From Coffea arabica (lineage: Eukaryota > Streptophyta > Magnoliopsida > Gentianales > Rubiaceae), in the NCBI RefSeq assembly GCF_036785885.1, contig NC_092324.1:31981001-32045000 (forward strand): a stretch of 64,000 nucleotides of DNA. Reading direction: 5' to 3'. This document shows, piece by piece, positions 23,153 through 34,580 of this stretch (the stretch's first letter is position 1; each line of letters begins with the position of its first letter). The notes beneath the pieces are model-generated. The model worked only from the letters and a program-made list of their open reading frames with translations, did no database searches and had not been told where the DNA came from. The translations under genes and the position numbers were made by a program.

Positions 23153-26100
23153 TTATTCATCCCTTGAAACAGGATCTAACCCAGCAGAAGGGCTGTCAGC
23201 AAAATACTCTTGATGTTTCACATTGACGCCATGCTGCAAAGCATAGTTAAAGGGAAACCAGTAATTACCCGGAAGAAGAATAATGCAAATACCAGTAGGT
23301 GTAAATAAATTATGATGAACATACGAAAAGTAAATAAATATATATATTTCAGATCGCAGGAATCAAATCTCATCAGATGAAGTACTCACTTCCAAGACGG
23401 ATATTTCATGTACTTGTACAACAAAGAAAATCATAACCTTGAGTAAGCATCCTAATGACTTTGGCTTCTCAGTTTGCTTAAGAGTTGCGTACTTTATTGG
23501 ATATGGAACACAAAAAGCTCCAATACTCTAAGGCCAAAGTTTATACATGGTGGAAATTCAAATACTATCCATCAGCCGTTTTGTCAACAACGTAAACTAT
23601 AAACATCAAATACAGTAGTACCAAAAGACCAAAAGATATATGATCGATTGTCCCTTCAATAAGTAAATGACGATAAGATCTTCTGGAACTGTTAATTTGC
23701 AGCTAAAGTGAGATGTGTAAGTTTCAAATATTTGAAAGTAGTGAACCACATTTTGCGAGCACAAAGATTTATAGCTTTACATGAGAGAGGTTGGAAGAGA
23801 CTAGTATCCATTGAAGAGAACATGATGACAACAGTGGAGGGCAAACTAATTGAACTGGCAAAGCTTGGAGTAATGAGAATGAGATGGAAAAGTTACATGT
23901 AGACAACTAAACAATAGTATCACAGGCCAAGCCTGACACCCATTATGGAGTTAGATCATCCCAACAAATAGATTATGCCAAAGAACCAAGGTCCAGTTGC
24001 TGTGGTAGCTTGATAAAAAAGGAAAAGCAAATGAAGTAAATGCCAGGGATTAGTTAGCCTAGGTGAAAAAGCCCTGAGCACTTCTAAGTGATTATAGTCA
24101 AATACTCGAGTCAATGGACTTTCCTCATAAGCATAGCATAATTTGTGTCAAAATTCAGATCTTGATCAATTGTATTTAGCTGATGACTAAGCTCCCGACC
24201 TCCTACTTCAAGTCTGTCTACCTTGATTGATGATTATAATCTAAATACAAAGAAAAAGTGTCACATATTAAACAATGTTGCTTATTCCTGGTGCCACACT
24301 TTTCAGCGATTACTCATTGACGAGTACATTAAGGGTATTTATTACTTAAACGTTCTCATGTATACTGTATACTGAATCCATTTGACATTCAAGAACTGAT
24401 AGAGATCAGTTATCCCCAGACATGTGAACAGGGAGAAGACAATAATTTCATGTCATACTTTCACCACTTTGCCAATATCAGAGACATATTAGTGCATATA
24501 ACCTTGGACTAGACAATTGCCAATTCCCTGATAAACATTCTACAAGGTTTTAGTAACATGCTAGAAATCAATGAAAAGTAACAAGTGAAAGTCCAACCAT
24601 CTCCCTTTCCTTTGTTTAGCTTTCAGATTAAGAAAAGAAAATAAAGAAGAGAACTCTAAGAATGAGAAAGGACTGAAGGTACAGGATAATTTAGAGTAAG
24701 CCTATGTGCGCAAGATCACCTAGGCACTTAAAATCTCTATAATGAGCTACGTTATAAATGCCAAAACCGTGTGTGTGTGTGTGTGTGTGTGTCTGTGTGT
24801 GTTTGTCCATGCGTGCATGTCTGTCTAAGTCCATCTTAGGAACTCACGTCTTTGTTAACTGAAATATGATGAGAACCTGCTAAAACAGGAATAAAGGGAT
24901 TGAATAATGCTACAAATTGGTAATGTTGGACAATCATCTACAAGGATGCATCCCTTGAGCACCAATTAAAACAAGGTCATGCTAAGAGGTAATTATGGCC
25001 CAAGGGAACAAATATTAGAAGAGCAAACTGGCAAAGTTTTGTACCTTCTCAGGTTATTCTCAAGATACATTACCTGAAAGTCCTACATTTGAGAAATAAC
25101 TCAACCAGTCTATATGTTATCAACATGACAGTTTGTAACAAATTCATACATTCCTGACATACAGTCCTCCTAGTTTTTAAGCACTCTTGTTCATTCTTAA
25201 TGAAAGAGAGTCCGGCTAATATAAGGTTGACAGGAAACAACCCATTCTCCTTTACAAGTCTGTTATTTAAGTGCAAAACATATAAATTGCTTTACAATTG
25301 TCTCTACAACAGGTACGCACTATATCATCATTTGATTTATCAAGTTGCAAAACGAAATGCGGAGTTGGTTTAATTATAACATACTGTACTTCAGCGATTG
25401 TAAACTATACCTATCATGAAAAAAGAATGCAGTAAATCCAACCAAAAAAATTGCCTTTTCGATTGGGTGGGCTAAATTACTTCATCATCACAATTGGGTC
25501 ATCCTGGAAACTAGACTTCTGTATGTTATCACTAATCAAGACGATCTTTATGTTTACCTCATGCAATGCCCTGGAAAGATCCTCCATAGTCAAAATTAGC
25601 CGCTTATCCTATAGGTAAAAAGTGTTAGATGCAGTAAATGTAAAAAGGGGAAGAAAAATAAAGTACAAAAACAAGCACCTTTTGTTGCTTCTCTCTCTTA
25701 TCTTTGACTACAGCAGACTGCCTTGCCTTGCATTGCCTGCATTTTTTAGCAGACAAAGGCAAAAAAAATGAGCAGGGCATTAAATAATCATTTCTAAACA
25801 ATCCACTTTGAAATTTTCGCAGGTCAACTCAAATAGGAACTGTAATCACCTGTTCCCCTTCACCTTCATCTAAGAAAAGGCCTAGGGATCATGTTAACTG
25901 GTTCAATGCATTGATCAAAAAGTTCGATTCATGTTTATGTCAATGATTGCTCTCAAGAAAGTACTTAAATACTGAATCGTTCAAACCAAAGTTATTCTAC
26001 AGCTAATTCTTATAACAATCTCAACGATTAAGCTGATTAAAGATAATAATTGATACAAAAGCACTCGTAAAAGTACATAAGAAAAATGACAGAATGAACA

Positions 26101-26869
26101 TACTGAAGAGCGTCTGTAGCCACATCAGCAATGAACTTCTGTGTAGCAACTGCAACCAGCCTGATTCTACAACAATTGGAAACAAAACAGTCAGGTAAGA
26201 GGAATCAAACTCGGTCTTCCTCTCCCCTCCTCCCCCCCTGTAGACTACGATATGGTGGCAATATCAGCACACCACTTTTTGTTACTGGCACTCTATTCTA
26301 TGTGATTTTGCAAAAATCCATGAACTAGTGGAGTACCAATAACCAAGAAAAAAAAAGTGCCCATTCCTCTTCAAATAAATAACAAAAAATAAATTAATCT
26401 GGAATAGCAAGTTATGAAAATTTTCTTTCCACAGTAGAACAAATCACACCAAGGAAAACAACTCTTAACAAGCAATAAAGAAATGCTTAATACTTGTTAG
26501 TAATGAGAAAATTCGCTTAAGAGGAAAAAAATTCAATATTAAGGAACGAATACCTACAATCTCACATCAGGGCACTGGAAGCCGCTTTTAGCCAAGTAAT
26601 GCTCCACTAATTCATCTGGAATCTGGTACCACGAAAGAAAGAAACACGATTTTGACCCTTTACTAGATAATCTCACCAGTACCCCGATATACAATAATAG
26701 TAAATCAACGGAGCAAAGTAAGGAAGGAAAAAAAAAAGATAGGTACAGTGGGAGTGTAGTCCATCAAGGAGGCGAGGAATTCAGAGAGGGCAGCGTCATC
26801 ATCGTGCCTGCCTTCGATGTTAGGGTGCTGCTGCTGCCCCTGCCCCTGCTGTTGGCTGGTGGCGTTCAT
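23153..26869 (-). CDS. TAF10: TAF10, TBP-associated factor 10, complete, 6 exons
   Basis: Minus-strand exons are 26747-26869, 26558-26622, 26104-26166, 25679-25736, 25558-25608 and 23153-23233. They join to 441 bp (146 aa plus stop) with GT-AG introns throughout. The N-terminus is Gln-rich (MNATSQQQGQGQQQ). Then come the conserved TAF10 blocks DDDAALSEFLASLMDYTPT, IPDELVEHYLAKSGF, RLIRLVAVATQKFIADVA, QCKARQSAVVKDKREKQQK, DKRLILTMEDLSRALHE and HGVNVKHQEYFADSPSAG, ending in SRDE. TAF10 is a histone-fold-like subunit shared by TFIID and SAGA-type coactivators in the nucleus, acting in RNA polymerase II transcription. Length fits the plant family. The fifth intron is about 2.3 kb and carries a (GT)n run. 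The ATG is the only one preceding the conserved block in frame. Confidence 0.95.
24769..24802. repeat. (GT)n microsatellite in TAF10 intron 5
   Basis: An almost perfect GT dinucleotide run interrupted by one C. Confidence 0.9.
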
Positions 26870-27378
26870 TGTTGTCTGATGTTCAATGCCGGAGGAGGGG
26901 AGTTGAGTTGCTCAATTGTGCCTTGTGTCAACTATTTAATCCGAATAAAAGTCAATTAGTTAAATACTGGTTTTTTTTTTTTATTTAATTTCTGAATTCG
27001 CCTCGAAATCACCAAAAATCACAACATACCTAAGCAATAGACAGCACCCGAATTACAAATGGTTAAAAATAATTTAAATTTTAGAATAAAGTAGTTAACA
27101 ATTTTATTATTATAGAAAACTATTTAAAATTTCTACAGTTACATGCACTTCAGTGGTTATTTTTTGTTTGTTGAATTTGAAAGCAATTTAAATTTGATTG
27201 TATTTCATAGAATTCTTTATAATTCGTAAAGATAAGGGCTTGTAGTGTGGTCAGCATAATATGCAGAAAAGAAATTGATGGGCTTGTATTTGTTCTTTGA
27301 ATTTTAAAGTGGCAATGAATGTGGTAACTATTGTGGATTTTTGTAGAATTTTTTATAATTTGGAAAGATAACTTACAT
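26870..27378. other. TAF10 upstream region and AT-rich intergenic DNA
   Basis: The first about 60 bp would be the TAF10 5' leader and promoter on the minus strand. Beyond that is AT-rich sequence with no recognised gene, up to the start of a direct repeat at 27379. Confidence 0.35.
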
Positions 27379-27722
27379 AGTGTATATATTCTAAATTCTA
27401 AGAGGAATTAAAATACTTGTAAAATTTATAAATTACTAATCAAAGCTTCTAGAAGTTGTGAACGAGTGAATAGTATATAGTATATATGTGTAAATATTAA
27501 TGCTTAAAACATGTAACTATTTTTAGCACTAATTACTTTTGTGGAATTGGAAGTAATCAATTTGAAAATGTATTAATTTTTCATGAAAAAAAATAAGGTA
27601 TACATAATACATTTGAAAAGATAACGTATTCATTATATCTTTAGAAACTATGTAATTGACTATTTTTGTATAATCTAAAAACATTATATAAATTATTTTT
27701 CATGAAAGATATCAATTCGAAT
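27379..27722 (+). repeat. 344-bp direct repeat, left copy (flanks viral debris)
   Basis: It starts 'gtatatattctaaattct' and ends 'gatatcaattcgaa'. An almost identical copy is at 29190-29533; I counted only a handful of differences. The pair brackets the pararetrovirus-like fragment. Caulimovirids have no LTRs, so this fits tandem or concatemeric integration or a local duplication better than an LTR pair. Confidence 0.75.
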
Positions 27723-29189
27723 CCTAATATAAATAGTATGAAAAAAGAAACTACTAAAGATCTTCAAACAGAAATTAATAGTCTAAAGATTCAAGTAAAA
27801 CAATTACAACAAGAAATTATAGAATTAAAAACTAAAGACTTGGAGATAGAAGCCAAAATGACATTAATAGAAAATCAATCTTCTACTTCAAAAACATTAA
27901 AAACAGAAGAAATAATTATTTCAGGAGACCCACAAAATGAGAAACAATATTTAAATATAATAGAAAAAATAACATTTCAAAAGTGGTATGCTTTAGTCAC
28001 CATAACAGTAAAAGATTTTAAAGAAACATGTGTAGCTTTATTAGATAGTGGAGCAGATTCAAGCTGTATAAAAGAAGGAATAATTCTTACTAAATATTGT
28101 GATAGAACAAATGAAACTTTAATGGCAGCAGATGGATAAAATTTACAAGGAAAATATAAATTCACAAAAGGATCAATATGTAATGATAATTATTGTATTA
28201 GACATAATTTTTTAATTGTAAAAAATATAAGCAATGATATAATAATAGGAACATCTTTTCTAATTCAAATATACCCATTTTCAGTAGGATATGAAGGAGT
28301 CTCTACTAATATTATGGGAAAAACTATTACTTTTAAATTTCTAACCCCAATAAGACAAAGAGAATTACAAATATTACAATCATCCTCTATTTATAAAACA
28401 ATAAATACTATTACTAGAATTGAACAACATATAAATTACATAAAGGAAGAAAAATTTTATTTAAAAATTGAAGAACAATTAAAAGAAATAAAGGTGCAAA
28501 AAAGAAATGTAGAATTAGAAGAATTAATTAAAAAGGAAGTTTGTGCAGATATTTCGAATGCTTTTTGGGATAGAAAACAACATGTAATAAGATTACCTTA
28601 TGAAAAGGGTTTCAATGAAAAAAATATTCCAACAAAAGTTAGACCAATACAAATGAATACTGAATTATTAGAATTCTGTAAAAAAGAAATAAAAACATTA
28701 ATGGATAAAGGATTAATAACCCCTTCAAAATCACCTTGGAGTTGTGCAGCTTTTTATGTTATGAATTAAGCTGAAAAAAAAAGAGGAGTTCCGAGATTAG
28801 TTATTCATTATAAACCCTTAAATAAAGTTTTATAATGGATTAGATATCCAATTCCAAATAAAAAGGATTTATTAAATAGGTTATACAATGCAAAAATATT
28901 TTCAAAATTCGATTTAAAATCAAGATATTGGCAAATAATAATAGCTCCTGAAGATAGATATAAAACAGCATTCACAACCCCCTTTGGTCATTATGAATGG
29001 AAAGTATTTGCCATTCGAATTAAAAAATACACCTTCAGAATTTCAAAATATAATGAATGATATATTAAACCCTTATAGTTCATTTAGTATAGTTTACATT
29101 GATGATGTATTAATATTTTCAGAATCATTAGAACAACATTTTAAACATCTAAATATATTCTTAAAGATAATTAAGAAAAATGGATTAGT
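27702..29189 (+). pseudogene. Endogenous caulimovirid fragment: protease and reverse transcriptase
   Basis: A broken plus-strand polyprotein can be followed across this region. It has a Lys/Glu/Gln-rich coiled-coil stretch, then an aspartic-protease motif LLDSGADS (around 28039-28062), then a reverse-transcriptase segment. The RT has a LITPSKSPWSCAAF stretch before the first RT break and the catalytic YIDD box at 29095-29106. In-frame stops lie at 28137-28139, 28767-28769 and near 28831. A frameshift occurs near 29000, and the RT is cut off by the right-hand repeat. Spacing and motifs fit plant pararetroviruses (Caulimoviridae) better than copia or gypsy elements, as judged by eye. It is a degraded genomic relic without an intact replication gene. 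Confidence 0.7.
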
Positions 29190-29533
29190 TGTATATATTC
29201 TAAATTCTAAGAGGAATTAAAATACTTGTAAAATTTATAAATTACTAATCAAAGCTTCTAGAAGTTGTGAACGAGTGAATAGTATATAGTAAATATGTGT
29301 AAATATTAATGCTTAAAACATGTAACTATTTTTAGCACTAATTACTTTTGTGGAATTGGAAGTAATCAATTTGAAAATATATTAATTTTTCATGAAAAAA
29401 AATAAGGTATACATAATACATTTGAAAAGATAACGTATTCTTTATATCTTTAGAAACTATGTAATTGACTATTTTTGTATAATCTAAAAACATTATATAA
29501 ATTATTTTTCATGAAAGATATCAATTCGAAAAG
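29190..29533 (+). repeat. 344-bp direct repeat, right copy
   Basis: Nearly identical to 27379-27722, in the same orientation. It begins abruptly inside the reverse-transcriptase reading frame, so the junction is a recombination or integration joint. Confidence 0.75.
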
Positions 29534-29753
29534 ATATTAATTTTTCATGAAAAGATAAGGTATAAACAATATATATAGAAATTGTATAACTAATTATTTT
29601 TGTATAATCTAAAAGCATTATAGCCTTGCTTAAACTCTTTATGATAAGAATAAGCAAAACTCTTTATTTGTATAGCAGGATTGAGGGAAAAATTTTATCA
29701 CTTTTATTTTTTTGATTTGTTAAATCATTTATTTAAATTTATAATATCCCATA
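29534..29753 (+). repeat. Partial third repeat copy and insertion flank
   Basis: 29534-29622 repeats the inner part of the 344-bp unit in diverged form ('attaatttttcatgaaaa', 'tttttgtataatctaaaa'). The remainder is unassigned sequence up to the copia LTR. Confidence 0.5.
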
Positions 29754-30630
29754 TGTTGATCTTGGTCCCTATCTTTTGATGTTTACAAAACAATGGATAA
29801 TACTAATATCTCTCCAAGAAATATTTTCAGTTATGAAGTTATTTGATTCCATGAACAAGTGCAATTGAAAGAAGACAAAGGTTGCTAAAAGCTGTCGGAC
29901 GCTCAAAAAGACTGCATCGGACGTCCGACAACCATTGAGTATCTTCGGACGCAGAAAACCAGCTTACCGGACGTCCGAAAGAATTGAAGAAAAACTCCCA
30001 ATTTTACATCATACCTTCGGACGCAGAAAACCAATCTACCGGACGTCCGAAAGAATTGAAGAAAATCTCTTAAACTCTCTGCCTGCTGTCGGACGCATAA
30101 AACAGGGCTACCGGACGTCTGACACTGCCAATGGATAGTTGACTGTTCAGCTACTTTCTATCCGTTGGAAGCATTAATGAGGCACTTTCTTGGTTCTATA
30201 TAAATAGTGGTTGGTCAGATACTTCAAACAACTTTTGCACACTAAAGATACAAAAGATCTAGAGTGATTTTAGTGAGAAAATACTCTTCAAAGAAGATTT
30301 GTAGTCTTAGTGGTATGAGATTCGTTGTAAGCTTTTCATTTGTGAGTGAATACTTCATGAGTGTAGCTCTGTGAGGGTTGTCCTGAGGGATAGTAAAACG
30401 TCCTGACTGGACCGAGTGGAGTTCGGGACAAGGAGGAGGTGAACCTTCCTTTGTACACAAGAGTGATTGTAATTCATCAACTTGAAGTAGGTTGGTTCAA
30501 TTAATCTACAAGTTCAAGAGGAGTTGGGTAGTTAATTGGTTTGCAATCCTTTCCTTTTTATTTACTTATTGTTACATTTGTGATCTTTACATTATTTTTG
30601 TCATTCACTTGGTTGTTTTCGATCCTTACA
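29754..30630 (+). repeat. 5' LTR of the Sirevirus-type element
   Basis: The LTR runs from TGTTGATCTTGG to GATCCTTACA. U3 holds three perfect CGGACGTCCG palindromes (29918-29927, 29968-29977, 30040-30049) and one imperfect copy (30112-30121). All but the first are preceded about 30 bp upstream by a 'tcggacgca' half-site, giving a tandem of about 70 bp. Confidence 0.88.
30197..30206 (+). promoter_or_regulatory. TATA box of the 5' LTR
   Basis: TATATAAATA after the palindrome array; the same motif is conserved in the 3' LTR near 33242. It probably sets the retroelement transcript start. Confidence 0.6.
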
Positions 30631-30632
30631 AT

Positions 30633-30644
30633 TGGTATCAGAGC
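30633..30644 (+). other. Primer-binding site (initiator tRNA-Met type)
   Basis: TGGTATCAGAGC lies two bases after the 5' LTR, the standard plant copia primer-binding sequence. Confidence 0.85.
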
Positions 30645-30685
30645 TTGAACTCCTTGAGGCTAAACTCAATCGGCTTGGAGTAAAG

Positions 30686-32325
30686 ATGACAACCAATCAT
30701 GCCATGTTTGTTGAGGGGCAATCTGTCACTAGGCCTCCCATGTTTAATGGTTCAATTATGTTAGTTGGAAAGAAAGAATGATTATCTTTTTGCAATCCAT
30801 TGATATTGAGTTATGGTTTATTGTGAATGAAGGACCGCATGATGCTAACATTCTTGATGCAGATACAGGTTTGTTTCGCCCAAAAACAAGAGCTGAGTTG
30901 AATGCTCAAGATAGAACAAATCTCACATTGAATGCCAAAGCCATGAATGTTCTTTATAGTGCGTTAGACTCAAATGAATCAATTAGAGTAAAAGGCTGTA
31001 AATCTGCCAAAGAAATGTGGGATAAGTTAAGAGAAATTCATAAGGATAGTGACAACATGAGATAATAGAAAAAGTCTATATTGGTCACAAAGTATAAATC
31101 ATTTAGAATAGAACCTCTTGAGAACATTGACAAAATATATTGCAAGTTCAATGACTTGATCAAAGATCTCGAGGTGTTGGGCAAAGAGTACACCTTGGGT
31201 GAGAAAAACAGGAAAATTCTCAATGCGTTGGGCAAAGAATGGGAAAGTAAAGTGACTGCAATAGAGGAGGCTAAGGATTTAAATTCTGTACCTATTGAAT
31301 CTCTCATTAATTCACTAACCTCCTATGAGTTGAAGTTGAAAACTAAAGTGCAGGAGGAAGAGGATGCGAGAGCAAAGAGAAACATAGCTCTAAAGACAGT
31401 TCAAGGTGAAGATGATCCACCTCAGTTGGATGATGAAGACTCGGATGGTGATGACAACGATCTTGCTCTCATCACAAAAATCTTCAAGAGAATCTTAAAT
31501 AAAAGGAAGTTTAGAAGAGGAGGACCTAGCAATCAATTCCAGAATCAGCCTTCAAACGCAAGGAACAAAGGAAAACAAAAATTCAACAAGAAACTACTGG
31601 ACAAATGCTACGAATGTGGACAGCCTGGACACTACGCAAACGAATACTCCCTGAAGAAAAAGAAAGATGGAAAAACTGATCGAAAACCAAGAATCAACAA
31701 CTTCTAGTTCACATGGAATGAGTGCAACTCCGATGGTGAAATTGAAGAGGAAGACGAATCTACTTTCATGGCCATTGGAGATGATGAGGTAACATCTTCT
31801 AACTCTCAATTTGAAAGTGATGATGAAACTGATGATGATCTTGAATCTTTCATTATAAAATTGCATGATAGTTTAAAAGAATCCTATGCTAGAAACAAGG
31901 AATTAAAATAGAAAATTAGTTTGTTACTTCGAGATAATGCAAATCTTTTTCAACAAAATAAAAAGTTAATAGCTGAAAATGATTACTTCAAAAAGAGTGT
32001 GACTGCTTTACACTTAGAGTTTGATAGAAAAACAAAACTTTGTGAATTGTTCAAAAAGGAACAAGGTGATTTGAAAAGAAGAATGGATGGTCTAAATGAA
32101 TTGATTAAACACAAGAAACAAGTTTGTTTTCAAAAGAATAGGTTGAATTCTAATTCTAATGAGTTTGCTATCCATAGAAGAAGACAAGTAAGATTTATTA
32201 AATCTGTTCATATAAATAACTCCTTGATTATGTGTAATTTCTGTTGTAAAAAAGGTCACATGAAAAGTGATTGCTATGTGAGAAAGAATATAAAAAAAAG
32301 GCATGAAATGCATGTGGATAGTTAG
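30686..32325 (+). pseudogene. Sirevirus-type gag, frameshifted and stopped
   Basis: ATG at 30686 (MTTNHAMFVEGQSVTRPP) opens a copia gag frame, but one base is missing before 30778. The frame from 30778 continues the gag core (LNAKAMNVLYSALDSNES, SAKEMWDKLREIHK). Two adjacent stops break it at 31063-31068. It then resumes with LGEKNRKILNALGKEWESK and a CCHC knuckle, CYECGQPGHYANEY, whose last Cys is replaced by Tyr. A third block (31921-32325) is coiled-coil-like with a second, intact knuckle, CNFCCKKGHMKSDC. Two-knuckle gags with a long coiled-coil extension suit Sirevirus relatives. With these breaks it cannot make a full gag. Confidence 0.75.
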
Positions 32326-32647
32326 ACATGACTCTAACAAGTAGGAGATATTGATAAGATTGGTGAAATTCTTGTTCATAATTTTTTGTAATTCTCTTTT
32401 GATGCTTCTGATGTTTTAAACTGAGTTTTTCTTGATATTTTGAATATTACTGAATCTGTAGAGAAAAGAACATTTCTGATCTTATGATGATTTATTTTTG
32501 TCAAAACTCTCTGTCATATGTTGATACTTCTTTTGATATCAAATTCTCTGTGATATGTTGGTGATTGCTGTCATTTTTTCTATTTTTATACTCTGTTATT
32601 GTTGCTGGATTATGATAGTTGATTTTTTACTCTCATCTTATGATGAC

Positions 32648-32798
32648 AAAAAGGGGGAGAAATGGATGCTATGTGTAAGGGGGAGTTATTCTGAAATTAT
32701 TAGTTTTGATGCATTGAGTGAGGGGGAACTTATGCTCATATGCTCTATCTTTTTCATTTTTTCATCCATTATTTTGTCATCATCAAAAAGGGGGAGAA
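32648..32798 (+). other. Cluster of polypurine tracts
   Basis: aaaaagggggaga (32648-32660), aagggggag (about 32678-32685), a 'gagggggaac' run near 32720 and the final aaaaagggggagaa (32785-32798), which abuts the 3' LTR. Only the last is positioned to prime plus-strand synthesis. Confidence 0.75.
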
Positions 32799-33675
32799 TG
32801 TTGATCTTGGTCCCTATCTTTTGATATTTACAAAACAATGGATAATACTAATATCTCTCCAAGAAATATTTTCAGTTATGAAGTTATTTGATTCCATGAA
32901 CAAGTGCAATTGAAAGAAGACAAAGGTTGCTGAAAGCTGTCGGACGCTCAAAAAGACTGCATCGGACGTCCGACAACCATTGAGTATCTTCGGACGCAGA
33001 AAACTAGCCTACCGGACGTCCGAAAGAATTGAAGAAAAACTCCCAGTTTTACATCATACCTTCGGACGCAGAAAATCAATCTACCGGACGTCCGAAAGAA
33101 TTGAAGAAAATTTCTTAAACTCTCTGCCTGCTGTCGGACGCATAAAACAGGGCTACCGGACGTCTGACACTGCCAACGGATAGTTGACTGTTCAACTACT
33201 TTCTATCCGTTGGAAGTATTAATGAGACACTTTTTTGGTCCTATATAAATAGTAGTTGGTCAGATACTTCAAACAACTTTTGCACACTGAAAATACAAAA
33301 GATCTAGAGTGATTTTAATGAGAAAATACTCTTCAAAGAAGATTTGTAGTCTTAGTGGTGTGAGATTCGTTGTAAGTTTTTCATTTGTGAGTGAATATTT
33401 CATGAGTGTAGATCTGTGAGGGTTGTCCTGAGGGATAGTAAAACGTTCTGATTGGACCGAGTGGAGTTCGGGGTAAGGAGGAGGTGAACCTTCCTTTGTA
33501 CACAAGAGTGATTGTAATTCATCAACTTGAAGTAACTTGATTCAATTAATCTACAAGCTCAAGAGGAGTTGGGTAATTAATTGGTTTGCAATCCTTTCCT
33601 TTTTATTTACTTATTGTTACATTTGTGATCTTTGCATTGTTTTTGTCTTTCACTTGGTTGTCTTCGATCCTTACA
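32799..33675 (+). repeat. 3' LTR of the Sirevirus-type element
   Basis: Same length (877 bp) and organisation as the 5' LTR, including the CGGACGTCCG palindromes and TATA box. About 35 single-base differences were noted by eye. Confidence 0.88.
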
Positions 33676-34124
33676 CTATATACAAAAATATTTTACAAAT
33701 GATAGTACATGCTATTTGTTATTTCTAACTAAGGGAAACGTTAAAGTAGAAAATTTTACTTAGAGAGGCTTATTGATAAATTAGTTAGCTACATATTTTT
33801 TGCCTAAAAGGAATGTTAAAATAAAGATAGGTTTTTTTTATAAGTTAGTTTAAAAAAATATTTTCTTACCTAAAATATAAGAATTTAGACATTTGAACTA
33901 AACAAACTAATAACCATTAAATATCATTAACTGAATTAATTAAAGAGTAAAATAATTAAAAATCCTTAGAAAATAGTGCATGTGAAAGTGTGTATATGTT
34001 GTTTGTCATATGCAACTAAGGAAAACATTAAAGTAGTAAATTTTAGTTAGAGAGGCTTATCAATAAGTTTTTGTCTGTATATGTATGTATATGTGTATGT
34101 ATGTGTGTGTGTGTGTATATATTG
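33676..34124. other. Intergenic with a short diverged repeat
   Basis: A unit 'catgctatttgt..aactaagg..aacgttaaagtag' near 33707-33775 recurs in diverged form near 33977-34060. A TATG/GT-rich run lies at about 34077-34120. There is no gene. Confidence 0.4.
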
Positions 34125-34580
34125 GACGTGTAAACAAATCAAGTGGCTCGCGAGTGCTCGTGAGTCAATTTGATCAAAACCTGACTCGAACTCTATCAAT
34201 ATCGAACTCGAACCGACCAAGTCGAGCTCTAGTAAAGAGAAACTTAATCTGTTAACTCGGAAACCGACTCGATTACATACACACACATATCTATTATTTT
34301 AATAGTTAAATTACATATATGCCCTAATATTTTTTTATTTGTCAAGAAAAAATTACTATTTTATTCATTTCTTTAAAATACAATAAGTATTTTTTAATTT
34401 TTTTTTATGCCCAAGCAGGATTGACCTCAAGCTCGATTCGGATTAAATATGAGGTTGAGGTCAAGATTGAGATGGAGCTTTACATTGAGAGATCATTGAG
34501 CTCGACCTCGGTAAAATTGAGTCGAGACTTAATTTGATTAAGCCAATGTTTGCTTCAACTCGATTCATTTGTAGTTCTAG
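34125..34580. mobile_element. hAT-related fragment with 'gctcgag' ends
   Basis: Degenerate 'actcgaactcgaaccgacc' and 'gagctcgacctcgg' arrays resemble the subterminal regions of the hAT element at 35955-41188, in both orientations. Clear termini and an 8-bp duplication were not found, so this is probably a small deletion derivative. Confidence 0.4.

Larger units (their letters stand above)
29754..33675 (+). mobile_element. Non-autonomous Sirevirus-type Ty1/copia LTR retrotransposon
   Basis: Two 877-bp LTRs (29754-30630, 32799-33675), both TG...CA, flank a 2168-bp interior. A primer-binding site complementary to initiator tRNA-Met lies at 30633-30644. Polypurine tracts of the 'aaagggggaga' kind occur several times near the 3' LTR. 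The interior encodes only a gag-like protein; no protease, integrase, RT or RNase H is present. The 5-bp flanks are ccata (29749-29753) and ctata (33676-33680), a target duplication with one mismatch. LTR divergence by eye is about 4%. Multiple polypurine tracts and palindromic LTR motifs are known traits of Sireviruses. Confidence 0.88.

Noticed and set aside
23708-23902. Small plus-strand frame
   Set aside because: Inside the long TAF10 intron, antisense, with no acceptor, donor or homology.
27379-29533. 344-bp repeats as LTRs of a retrotransposon
   Set aside because: No TG...CA ends, primer-binding site or polypurine tract adjoin them, and the coding block between is caulimovirid-like; a duplication or concatemer fits better.
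29935-30138. Open frame with repeated FGRRKP..YRTSERIEE peptide units, present again at 32980-33183
   Set aside because: It is a translation of the palindromic LTR repeats, conserved because the LTRs are conserved; it is not a protein gene or a CRISPR array.
30633-30644. Possible tRNA gene signal (TGGTATCAGAGC)
   Set aside because: It is the retroelement primer-binding site; no cloverleaf can be folded around it.
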